Source of the DNA: Candidatus Sigynarchaeota archaeon
GTDB lineage: Archaea > Asgardarchaeota > Lokiarchaeia > Sigynarchaeales > Sigynarchaeaceae
Direction of reading: 5' to 3'
Assembly (NCBI GenBank): GCA_030587525.1
Contig: JAUQYW010000785.1
Span: 1 to 25,509, forward strand
Length of the DNA stretch: 25,509 nt
Position numbers and translations under genes: made by a program. Shown one piece after another: positions 15,375 to 22,837 of this stretch (position 1 is the stretch's first letter; every line of letters starts with the position of its first letter). Under the pieces are notes generated by a model, which was given only the letters and a program-made list of their open reading frames with translations, searched no databases and was not told the origin of the DNA.

Positions 15375-16040
15375 TCACAACCTTTTCTTTAATGGGGGCA
15401 AGCGATGCCCGGATATTTGATTCTCGCAAATCACCCAGATGCGCTCGTGCATTTGCTCGATGGATAGTGTTGCATCGATTGCGTGGGAGGTATAGACGTG
15501 GGAATCGTGGATCGCCTTGAAGATTGCCTGCACCTTCTCTAAGTTTTCCTTTCTCTCCATGTAGGACCGGGATTCGCGCTTCGCATTCTGGGCGTCAGCA
15601 TCGATGCGGTTCAAGGCCGCATCCACGGGCATGAAGAAAAAAAACACGAGGGAAGGCCTCGGCGCGAATTTCTCGTTCAATGCAATGATGTCTTGCCATG
15701 TCATCTTGCCTCGCGATCCTTGGTACGCGGCCGTCGAAAAATAATACCGGTCGAGGATGACGACCTTGCCCTCCTTCAACGCAGGGAGGATGTTGGTCTC
15801 GACGTTGTCCTTGCGATCTTGTGTGAATAAATCCAATTCTTCCTCGAACGAAAGGCGATCCTTGGCGTTCATCATGGCTTCCCGGATTTTCATACCATAT
15901 TTCGACTTGGTGGGTTCGGCGATCGTAACCACGCCCCGTTTCGCCGGGCCGAGCTTCGCTTCGAGCAATCGCTTCTCGAGCAGCTTGACCTGGGTCGATT
16001 TCCCGGACCCATCGATCCCATCGAACACGACAAGACTCAT
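15375..16040 (-). CDS. tmk: Thymidylate kinase
   Basis: This 221-residue P-loop kinase phosphorylates dTMP to dTDP with ATP in DNA precursor synthesis. Motifs are FDGIDGSGKSTQ (P-loop), the DRYYFSTAAYQG loop that binds the nucleoside, and a lid region with R and K residues. Length matches typical 200-220 residues. It is the first gene of a pair with the RHH protein. The TATA-like TTATAAAG lies about 35-42 nt upstream of the ATG, implying a short leader. Confidence 0.94.
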   Translation of the reverse strand: MSLVVFDGIDGSGKSTQVKLLEKRLLEAKLGPAKRGVVTIAEPTKSKYGMKIREAMMNAKDRLSFEEELDLFTQDRKDNVETNILPALKEGKVVILDRYYFSTAAYQGSRGKMTWQDIIALNEKFAPRPSLVFFFFMPVDAALNRIDADAQNAKRESRSYMERKENLEKVQAIFKAIHDSHVYTSHAIDATLSIEQMHERIWVICENQISGHRLPPLKKRL

Positions 16041-16074
16041 GGTTATGAAGTTAATCGTGTTCTTTCCAATTATA

Positions 16075-16082
16075 CTTTATAA
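16075..16082 (-). promoter_or_regulatory. TATA box of tmk
   Basis: The minus strand reads CGATTATAAAGTATA, a strong archaeal TATA-like box. Its centre is about 39 nt from the tmk ATG, placing the transcription start about 13 nt before it. Confidence 0.55.
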
Positions 16083-16186
16083 TCGAAGCGGTCACAGCGC
16101 CACTTTTTTGATTGCTAAACCTTCAAAATTAGAGAAAAGTTGTATGACTTAAAGAATAAAAAAACAAGTTTGCGAAGTAATCTTCA

Positions 16187-16486
16187 ATGGCACAATCAAA
16201 AACAACAAAGACCGGGGCGAAATCCCCCGTGAAAAAAGAAAGCGAAGACCCCATCATCCAAAAAATCAAGGCGGGACTGGAACAAGTGAGCCAATATCTT
16301 CAAGTCGATGGTGGAGACATACAATTCGTCGGGTACGATGCAAGCAAGGGTGAAGTGTCGGTCCGGCTGCGCGGTCATTGCGCAGGATGCATGCACGCAC
16401 AAGCCACGCTCAAGAATCTCGTGGAACAAAGCTTGAAGGAAATGCTTGGCGAGGACAAGATCAAGAGCGTCGTCAACGTGGTGTGA
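16187..16486 (+). CDS. NifU C-terminal domain (Nfu) Fe-S carrier
   Basis: This 99-residue protein is a Nfu/NifU-C Fe-S cluster carrier. The core is IIQKIKAGLEQVSQYLQVDGGDIQFVG, followed by the cluster-binding CAGC (C65, C68) in RGHCAGCMHAQATL. A ~20-residue lysine-rich N-terminal extension is present. It likely transfers clusters from the scaffold (IscU at 9248) to target enzymes such as the ferredoxin oxidoreductase. A TATA-like ACTTAAAG lies about 40 nt upstream and no ribosome site is visible, suggesting a short leader. It is alone, divergent from tmk. Confidence 0.93.
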   Translation: MAQSKTTKTGAKSPVKKESEDPIIQKIKAGLEQVSQYLQVDGGDIQFVGYDASKGEVSVRLRGHCAGCMHAQATLKNLVEQSLKEMLGEDKIKSVVNVV

Positions 16487-16522
16487 TTAATCCCTTCTTC
16501 CTGACCTAATTTTTCTTGTTTC

Positions 16523-17347
16523 TTAATTGTAATATTTTTTTACGACGTTATCCAGGATACCTTTCATCGCGCCCACGGCCACGTCGTTTTCCCGAAAATC
16601 TATCAAGGGAATGCCCTTTAGATCGGCCTCGATAACGGCATTCGACCGGGGTATGCTGGCGAACACGTCCATACCGCGTTCTTTGAGATCTTGCACGATG
16701 TTTTTTTCCTCTTCTTCATTTTCGACCTTGTTGATGATCGCGAGCACATGCTTGATGTTCAGCTGCTTGGCCATGGCCGTGATTTTCTCGCCGACTTGAA
16801 TAGCTTTTTGCCCGGGCTCGACGACCACGAAGAGCAAGTCCAGCCCCTTCGAGGTCGCCCGACCCATGGACGACTCGATGCCTGCCTCGAAATCGAGGAT
16901 GACGAGCTCGTCCCGCTGCACGACCAGGTGGTAGAGCAGTTCCCGGACGAGCGCGTTGCTCGAGCACAGGCAACCGCTGCCGGGATCCTTGATCGTGCCG
17001 AGCACGAGCAGCCGCACGTTATCAGGTCCTGGGACAGCAAACTTGTCGGGAATGTCGCTCACGAGGGGATTTAACTTGAATGCACCGCCCTCGCCGGGGG
17101 CTCTCCCCGTGCGCTCCTTGATTAAATCTTTCATCTCGGCGATCGGGGCACCTATCTTGTTCAAGGGGATGCCCAATGCCATCCCAAGATTCAGCGACGG
17201 GTCGTTGTCGATGGCCAGCACCCGCTTGAATTTGCCTGACCGGCCGGCGAGCCGCGCTAGCGTTGAAGCGACGAGCGTTTTCCCGACGCCACCTTTGCCC
17301 GCGATGCCGATCTTGAGCCCTTTCTTGGTGCTTTTTTCGCCTTCCAT
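16523..17347 (-). CDS. cooC: CooC-type nickel-insertion ATPase for CO dehydrogenase
   Basis: This 274-residue MinD/ParA-family ATPase has a deviant Walker A GKGGVGKT (17-24), DNDPSLNLGMALG, and the CxC metal-binding pair C126-L-C128 in GSGCLCSS that is the hallmark of CooC. In the known family it binds nickel and uses ATP to mature the Ni-Fe-S cluster of carbon monoxide dehydrogenase. ATG 17347 is preferred because GGTGGATC lies about 5 nt upstream; a TTG at 17392 would add 15 unrelated residues. CODH/ACS genes are not in the window, so the target is inferred. Divergent from the oxidoreductase at 17462. Confidence 0.87.
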   Translation of the reverse strand: MEGEKSTKKGLKIGIAGKGGVGKTLVASTLARLAGRSGKFKRVLAIDNDPSLNLGMALGIPLNKIGAPIAEMKDLIKERTGRAPGEGGAFKLNPLVSDIPDKFAVPGPDNVRLLVLGTIKDPGSGCLCSSNALVRELLYHLVVQRDELVILDFEAGIESSMGRATSKGLDLLFVVVEPGQKAIQVGEKITAMAKQLNIKHVLAIINKVENEEEEKNIVQDLKERGMDVFASIPRSNAVIEADLKGIPLIDFRENDVAVGAMKGILDNVVKKYYN

Positions 17348-17461
17348 GTCCGATCCACCAGAATGCAAGGAAATCCAAGGTGCCTGGTCCAAAAAACGTT
17401 GCGATCATTACACAGAAGTGCAATCTGATTAAGCCCGGCGCCATAGTTATCTTGGAGGACT

Positions 17462-18547
17462 ATGAAACAAATTAACATAGGAATCATCGGCGTGGGTCTC
17501 ATCGGCAACACTCACGCTATGACGCTGATGACTTGCATCGAGGAAGAAGTTTTCAAGGGAAAGGCGGAGATCAAGCTCAAGGGCTTCGCCGATGTCGACG
17601 AAAACGTGTTGAAGCAGCGCGGGGGCTTGTACGATGTCGACTTCTTGACAAAGAACGGGCACGAGTTGTGCGAGAGCAAGGACATCGATACCATCTACAT
17701 CTGCACGCCGACGAGGTTCCACCACGAGTTTTTCATGTCCGCCGTGAAAAATGGGAAGAACGTGTTCGTGGAAAAACCGGTGGGCACGAGCACGCAGGTC
17801 AAGGAAATGATACAGGCGCGGGACGAGCATAAAGCGACCGTGCAGGTCGGTCTCGTCTTGCGATACGAGCCGTTGTTCTGGTACATCAAGAAGGGGATGG
17901 ACGAGCACAAGAAGGACTTCGGCCCGCTGCAAAACATCATCTTCCGTGACGATCAGGAATATCCTTACACGGGAAGCGGGAACCACCCGTCGACATGGCG
18001 CGCAGACAAGGCCGTGGCATATCATGGAACGTTGTTCGAGCACAGCATCCACGATCTCGATGAGTTGATTTATTATTGCGGGAAGGTCGACTCGCTGGCC
18101 GCGAGTATCAAGTTCTTCAACAAAAAGGAGGAGATCGAGGATTCCGCGTCCGTTCTGCTCAATTTCAAGAACGGGACCACGGCGAGCCTCAACTCGATCT
18201 GGTATGCGGTGAACCGGGATTCACGGCGCGGGGAATTCTACTTCAAGAACGCTGTGATGGAATTCGATGCGAGCATGATCGGGACTGGATCGTTGCAGTA
18301 CAAGATTCTCAATCAGCCGACGACCAAGGTCAGCACGAGCGAAATGACGGCTGCCTTCTTGAAAGAAGTGTTTCCAGGCCTGAAAGTTCCACCTGGCTTG
18401 TCCTACTTCTACGAGAACGTGGGGTTCATGCGATCGATCATCGAAAACAAGCCAACGTATCCAGGCCTTGAAATCGCTCTCGAAGTGCATGAAATTCTAG
18501 AGAAGTGCTATGAATCTTCCCGTTTGACAAAGTTTCTAAATAAATGA
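17462..18547 (+). CDS. Gfo/Idh/MocA family NAD(P)-dependent oxidoreductase
   Basis: This 361-residue protein has an N-terminal Rossmann fold with GIIGVGLIG, the family EKP motif (NVFVEKPVG) and the C-terminal alpha/beta domain with HDLDEL (HxxD-type catalytic region). Such enzymes oxidise or reduce sugar or inositol-type alcohols. Substrate is not determinable. GGAGG lies 6-7 nt before ATG 17462. It stands alone, followed by a ~400 bp gap with terminator-like hairpins. Confidence 0.93.
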   Translation: MKQINIGIIGVGLIGNTHAMTLMTCIEEEVFKGKAEIKLKGFADVDENVLKQRGGLYDVDFLTKNGHELCESKDIDTIYICTPTRFHHEFFMSAVKNGKNVFVEKPVGTSTQVKEMIQARDEHKATVQVGLVLRYEPLFWYIKKGMDEHKKDFGPLQNIIFRDDQEYPYTGSGNHPSTWRADKAVAYHGTLFEHSIHDLDELIYYCGKVDSLAASIKFFNKKEEIEDSASVLLNFKNGTTASLNSIWYAVNRDSRRGEFYFKNAVMEFDASMIGTGSLQYKILNQPTTKVSTSEMTAAFLKEVFPGLKVPPGLSYFYENVGFMRSIIENKPTYPGLEIALEVHEILEKCYESSRLTKFLNK

Positions 18548-18724
18548 CCTTGAGACTCGCGCTCCAGATGCTTTCTATTGCGCGATTGGCCGAATGAGCA
18601 ATATTTTTGGCGTATTGCACCGCGACGTTCGCTTTAACTCTCCCTAGAAATTTTATCTATTGCGTATCAATCAAGATGTTCGATAGTGATGATGATTCGG
18701 TACCGCGTTTTTTCTTGCTTGCGC

Positions 18725-18814
18725 ATTAGACTATTCTTGTTCAATGGCCCCGGGTTCTGAGCCCGTCTTGTAAAGAGCCCGGGGTTTTTAGCACTAGATC
18801 ATTCTTGGCATTGG
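18725..18814. repeat. Imperfect direct repeat flanking a GC-rich hairpin
   Basis: ATTAGACTATTCTTG at 18725-18739 and ACTAGATCATTCTTG at 18793-18807 share most positions and continue similarly to TGG at 18745-18747 and 18812-18814. The pair brackets the first terminator hairpin. The function is unknown. Confidence 0.35.
18748..18789 (+). terminator. Hairpin plus T-run terminator 1
   Basis: CCCCGGGTTCT (18748-18758) pairs with AGAGCCCGGGG (18774-18784) over 11 bp with one G-U pair, loop of 15 nt, followed by TTTTT. It is placed about 200 bp after the oxidoreductase, in the plus orientation. Confidence 0.6.
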
Positions 18815-18822
18815 TGCTTTTT
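18790..18822 (+). terminator. Hairpin plus T-run terminator 2
   Basis: AGCACTA (18790-18796) pairs with TGGTGCT (18812-18818) over 7 bp including one G-U pair, with a 15-nt loop and a T-run. It is directly adjacent to the first hairpin, giving a tandem arrangement. Confidence 0.45.
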
Positions 18823-18922
18823 CGAGCTGTTTCGAGGAGATCCAGAAATCCTTTTTGGCCATTATGAAAAACCTTCGAATAGATGGCGTCAGGCGTGAAA
18901 AATGGGCGCTGTATTCGTAATC

Positions 18923-18930
18923 TTTAAAAA
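18923..18930 (+). promoter_or_regulatory. TATA-like box of pheS
   Basis: TTTAAAAA lies about 50 nt before ATG 18976. An archaeal start about 25 nt downstream would fall near 18950, which is after or at the ATG at 18946 and favours the internal start at 18976. Confidence 0.4.
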
Positions 18931-18975
18931 CAGAAAACGCTTTGGATGACACGAAGACAAGGACATGCGTCGCTG

Positions 18976-20535
18976 ATGAAAATGATTTTATCTTTAAAAC
19001 CCGTTTCCATCCAGGTCTTGAAAGCGCTCAAGGACGCCAGTGGTATCGATGCTAATAACCTGGCAAGCCAGATGAGGCTGGATTACGTCGTCGTCATGGG
19101 GGCCATCAATGAACTTGCCGAGCATGACCTCGGCTATTTCAAGGAGGAGGAAGCCACCGAGCTTGTCTTGACGGATGAAGGCAATGACTATGCCACGAAA
19201 GGCCTTCCCGAATCACGGCTGTTCAAGTTACTCTTCGACCTGAAAGTCAAGGAAATCGAGCTGAACGAGCTCAAGGCGAAAGCAACCAAGCAACTTGGCA
19301 TCGACGAGAAAATATTCTTCCTCGCGCTCGGCAACCTGAAGCAAGCCAGATGGACGAGCCAGGCGAAGGTCGGCGACAGCGTCAAGGTCCTCGTGCTAAA
19401 ACAAGAATACGAGGAAAAACAAGAGGAGCAGCTATTGAAACTCTTGAACGTCGAGGACCCGTTGGACGTGCGCGAGATTCCCGCGGAATTCAAGGAATAC
19501 GTGGAACAGTTCAAGAAACGCAAGCTCATCACCGAAAAGAAATACACCAAGCGTACCTTGCATCTCACGGAAATAGGAAAGAATCTCGATTCATCGAAGA
19601 TCGGCACGTTACAGGAAGTCACGCGCTTGAGCACGGAGATGATCAAGTCAGGGTCGTGGAAAGACGCAACGCTCAAGGCATATGATGTCACGAAACCAGG
19701 CGCTCATCTCAATGCCGGAAAGATCCATCCCGTCGTGGAGATCATCAACAAGGTCCGTGAAATATTCTTTTCCATGGGTTTCATCGAGATACGGGGCCCG
19801 ATCGTGGAAAGCGCGTTCTTCAACTTCGATGCGCTCTTCCAGCCGCAGGATCATCCCGCCCGGGAAATGCACGACACCTTTTACTTGTCAAACCCCGCGA
19901 AAGCCAATTTGCCACCCGACAAGTTCGTGAAGGCCGTGGCCGAAGTTCACGAGAATGGTGGCAACACGGGATCCACGGGCTGGGGATACAAGTGGAACAA
20001 GGAAATCGCCATGCAAACCGTGCTGCGCACGCACACGACCGCAACCACGGTACGCCAGCTCGGTAAAGCTATCGAGGAGGGAGTTAAACTCCCGCTGAAA
20101 GTGTTCTCCATCGACCGCGTGTACCGCAACGAGAAGGTCGATTTCAAGCACCTCGCCGAGTTTATGCAAGTCGAAGGCATCGTCATCGGCGAGCGTTTAT
20201 CGCTAGCCGACTTGCGCGGCACGCTCGTGGAGTTCTACAACAAGATGGGCTTCGAAAAGATCATCACGCGGCCGGGATTCTTCCCCTACACGGAACCGAG
20301 CCTGGAGATCTCCGTTTTTTCCAAGGAGTTGGGCAAATGGATGGAGATCGGCGGCTCCGGCATATTTCGTCCCGAGGTATGCACCCCGTGGGGCATTAAG
20401 GAACCTGTGCGCGTGCTGGCCTGGGGACAAGGATTGGAGCGCATCGCTATGCTGCGCCTGAAGCGGAACGACATAAGAGATTTATACCGAAATCCGCTCT
20501 CGTGGCTTCGCAAAGCGCCATATCCACGATTATAG
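18976..20535 (+). CDS. pheS: Phenylalanyl-tRNA synthetase alpha subunit (archaeal type)
   Basis: This ~519-residue catalytic subunit charges tRNA-Phe with phenylalanine. The N-terminal part carries winged-helix-like DNA-binding-fold repeats (from SLKPVSIQVLKALKDASG). The class II core shows motif 1 (HPVVEIINKVREIFFSMGF), motif 2 RVYRNEKVDFKHLAEF and motif 3 GQGLERIAML. Length and layout are archaeal/eukaryotic. ATG 18976 was chosen because family members start just before a segment like SLKPVSI, and because of the TATA spacing; ATG 18946 would add 10 residues and ATG 18982 would remove two. It is the first gene of the pheS-pheT pair. Confidence 0.96.
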   Translation: MKMILSLKPVSIQVLKALKDASGIDANNLASQMRLDYVVVMGAINELAEHDLGYFKEEEATELVLTDEGNDYATKGLPESRLFKLLFDLKVKEIELNELKAKATKQLGIDEKIFFLALGNLKQARWTSQAKVGDSVKVLVLKQEYEEKQEEQLLKLLNVEDPLDVREIPAEFKEYVEQFKKRKLITEKKYTKRTLHLTEIGKNLDSSKIGTLQEVTRLSTEMIKSGSWKDATLKAYDVTKPGAHLNAGKIHPVVEIINKVREIFFSMGFIEIRGPIVESAFFNFDALFQPQDHPAREMHDTFYLSNPAKANLPPDKFVKAVAEVHENGGNTGSTGWGYKWNKEIAMQTVLRTHTTATTVRQLGKAIEEGVKLPLKVFSIDRVYRNEKVDFKHLAEFMQVEGIVIGERLSLADLRGTLVEFYNKMGFEKIITRPGFFPYTEPSLEISVFSKELGKWMEIGGSGIFRPEVCTPWGIKEPVRVLAWGQGLERIAMLRLKRNDIRDLYRNPLSWLRKAPYPRL

Positions 20536-20540
20536 GAGGA
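20534..20540 (+). promoter_or_regulatory. Ribosome binding site of pheT
   Basis: AGGAGGA overlaps the pheS stop codon (TAG 20533-20535). It lies 7 nt before ATG 20548 but only 1 nt before ATG 20542, so it decides the start and couples pheT to pheS translation. Confidence 0.7.
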
Positions 20541-20547
20541 AATGCCA

Positions 20548-22206
20548 ATGCCAACCATCGAAATCACGCTGCAACGCATGCAAAAGCTCCTGGGAAAACC
20601 GGTCACGATCAAGGAACTCGAAATGGATCTCCAGTGGATCAGCCTCGATGTCGACGAGGTGCACGAGGATTCTATCAAGGTTGAATACAACCCGAATCGC
20701 CCGGATTTCTCTTCGCCAGAGGGAATTGCACGTTCGTTAAAAGGATATTACGACATAGAAACGGGGCTTCCCACGTTCCAATTGAAGGGCGGCGACTACA
20801 AGATCAACGTCGATCCTGCCGTCAACATGGTGCGGCCATTCATTGCAACTGCCATCGTACGTGGCATCAATCTCGACGTGGATCAAGTCGCGACGCTCAT
20901 GAACGTCCAGGAAGACCTCCACTGGGCCATCGGGAGGGATCGCAAGAAAGTTGCCATCGGCGTGCACGACCTGGACAAGATTGTCCCTCCATTCACTTAC
21001 ACGGCAGTGAAGCCCGACGCGATCAAGTTCGAGCCGCTGCAGATGCCAGGGTACCAGCTCACGCTGGCCGAGATCCTCAAGCAGCACCCGAAGGGCGTGG
21101 CATATGCGCACATCTTGAAGGATGCCGCGGTCTATCCTATCATTTTTGACAAGAACAAAAACGTGATATCCTTCCCGCCGGTTATCAACGGCACGCTCAC
21201 CATGGTCACGGATGACACGAAGAACTTGTTCATCGACATGACGGGAACCGACATGAAAGCGGTGAATTTCGCCCTCAACGTGCTGTGCACCATGCTCGCG
21301 GACATGGGCTGCAAGATCGAGAAGGTGTCCAACCTCTACCCTGACGGCCCGAGAATCACGCCCAACTTTGCACCGGCCGAGTGGAGCGTTGACGAGGAGT
21401 ACATCAACAGCTATCTGGGGCTCAAGCTCCCCGAAGCAGATATCATCAAGGCATTCAGGAAGGTGCGGTTCGACGCGAAGCCCGGGAAGCGGAAGGGCAC
21501 ACTTGACGTGCTCGTGCCGTGCTACCGTGGCGACTTGATGCACCCGGTAGACATGACGGAGGAAGTCGCCATCGGATATGGCTATTTCAACTTGCCCACG
21601 ACGCTGCCGCAAGGAGGTACCGGGAAATACCATCCAAAGTTGCAAGCGCAAGCCCTGGTTAGAAAGATCTTGACAGGCCTCGGGTTCCAGGAGGTTTTAA
21701 ACTTCGTGTTGACCAACAAGGAGAAGAGCTTCACGGCCACCCGACGCAAGTGGAAGGACGGCGTCGTGCTCAAGAACCCCGTGAGCAAGGAATACGATAC
21801 CACGCGGCAAGATTTGCTTTCGGGTCTGCTCCAGAACTTGCAAGATAACAAGCACGAGAGCATCCCGATCAACATCTTCGAGGTCGGTGACGTGATCATC
21901 CTCGATAAGAACGAGGAAACCGGTGCAAGGCGGGATATACACGTGGCTTGCGTCATGTACGACAGGGACGCAGAGTATACGAACGCCAGGTCAGTACTGG
22001 ATGCGTTTCTTGAGATGCACGGGATCGACAAGTACGAGGTGGTTCCCGCGGCAAATCCCTTTGGCATGGACGGCCGCACCGCCGATGTCTTGATTGACAA
22101 GAAGCGCATCGGTACGTTGGGCGAGATCCACCCGGAGATACTCGTGAATTTCGACCTCGAATTCCCGGTGGCTTTCTTGGAGATCAATCTTGAACCGTTG
22201 ATTTGA
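20548..22206 (+). CDS. pheT: Phenylalanyl-tRNA synthetase beta subunit (archaeal type)
   Basis: This 552-residue subunit partners PheS in an alpha2beta2 enzyme, with editing (B3/B4) and structural domains. Visible are MPTIEITLQRMQKLLGKPVT at the start, the editing-domain strand RPFIATAIVRGINLD, the B5 region, the catalytic-like core GLGFQEVLNFVLTN, and FEVGDVIILDKNEETGARR. The end LGEIHPEILVNFDLEFPVAF is characteristic. The short length (bacterial PheT is ~800) shows the archaeal/eukaryotic form. ATG 20548 was chosen on ribosome-site spacing. Confidence 0.97.
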   Translation: MPTIEITLQRMQKLLGKPVTIKELEMDLQWISLDVDEVHEDSIKVEYNPNRPDFSSPEGIARSLKGYYDIETGLPTFQLKGGDYKINVDPAVNMVRPFIATAIVRGINLDVDQVATLMNVQEDLHWAIGRDRKKVAIGVHDLDKIVPPFTYTAVKPDAIKFEPLQMPGYQLTLAEILKQHPKGVAYAHILKDAAVYPIIFDKNKNVISFPPVINGTLTMVTDDTKNLFIDMTGTDMKAVNFALNVLCTMLADMGCKIEKVSNLYPDGPRITPNFAPAEWSVDEEYINSYLGLKLPEADIIKAFRKVRFDAKPGKRKGTLDVLVPCYRGDLMHPVDMTEEVAIGYGYFNLPTTLPQGGTGKYHPKLQAQALVRKILTGLGFQEVLNFVLTNKEKSFTATRRKWKDGVVLKNPVSKEYDTTRQDLLSGLLQNLQDNKHESIPINIFEVGDVIILDKNEETGARRDIHVACVMYDRDAEYTNARSVLDAFLEMHGIDKYEVVPAANPFGMDGRTADVLIDKKRIGTLGEIHPEILVNFDLEFPVAFLEINLEPLI

Positions 22207-22399
22207 ATATGCAATTTCTGTTCTCTTTTCTCTCACCACGTTCCCGCTGCATCTCGATCCTTCTATTTCACGAGTCAAAACCTCGTCTGGGGGACATTAT
22301 CGACAAATTACATTCTAGCTTTTCATGTGGCTGGATGAACGTTTAAAAATGCACCTTGGAATATTTCATCTAGCTTGCACGAAAGAAGGTGAGCAAGTC

Positions 22400-22804
22400 A
22401 TGGCAAAAAAGAAGCAGATACTCATAGAGTACAGCGACAAAGAATCTGGCAAGATCATCAAGGTAACGAAAGACGAGAAAGGAAAACGGTATCTTGAAGT
22501 GGATTTTGCTGGAGGCATCAAGTCAAAATTGGAGGACATGGTCGAGGACTCGGCAATGAAGGGTGCCCTCAAGTGGGCTTTGAAATACGTTCCCAGGGAT
22601 TATCACCTCGACGAGGATATCAAGGTATCGGTCGTGAAAGAAGGCTTGCGGGTTGAAGAGCCAAACGAGGACTTTTACTTCGTCGAAATGCCCCAAGAGG
22701 ATGCGAAAAAATTCCTGGACGTGATCGATCAGAGCACAGTATTGTTGCCCCCTGAAGGCAAGAAAGAAGGCAAGAAACCCTCAGAAGGCAAGAAAAAAAA
22801 GTAA
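22400..22804 (+). CDS. Small lysine-rich protein of unknown function
   Basis: This 134-residue hydrophilic protein has no recognised family. It starts MAKKKQILIEYSDKE, is rich in charged residues, and ends in a low-complexity tail of GKKEGKK-type repeats (about residues 115-134). There are no cysteines, signal peptide or membrane segment. The ribosome site GGTGA lies 7 nt upstream of ATG 22400; an upstream ATG at 22325 adds unlike residues. It lies about 190 bp after pheT and is convergent with nadB. Function is not inferred. Confidence 0.75.
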   Translation: MAKKKQILIEYSDKESGKIIKVTKDEKGKRYLEVDFAGGIKSKLEDMVEDSAMKGALKWALKYVPRDYHLDEDIKVSVVKEGLRVEEPNEDFYFVEMPQEDAKKFLDVIDQSTVLLPPEGKKEGKKPSEGKKKK

Positions 22805-22837
22805 ATTTTATCAATTATTTCTTTTTGTTTATGGCTT

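Larger units (their letters stand above)
18548..18945. other. Non-coding gap between oxidoreductase and pheS
   Basis: No gene is seen in these ~400 bases. The region holds two hairpins followed by T-runs (18748-18789 and 18790-18822), an imperfect direct repeat (18725-18747 and 18793-18814) and the pheS TATA-like box near 18923. No tRNA-like T-loop or other known RNA motif was found. Confidence 0.5.

Noticed and set aside
20737..21651. 304-codon minus-strand frame
   Set aside because: Antisense to pheT, which is certain; a shadow of its codon use.
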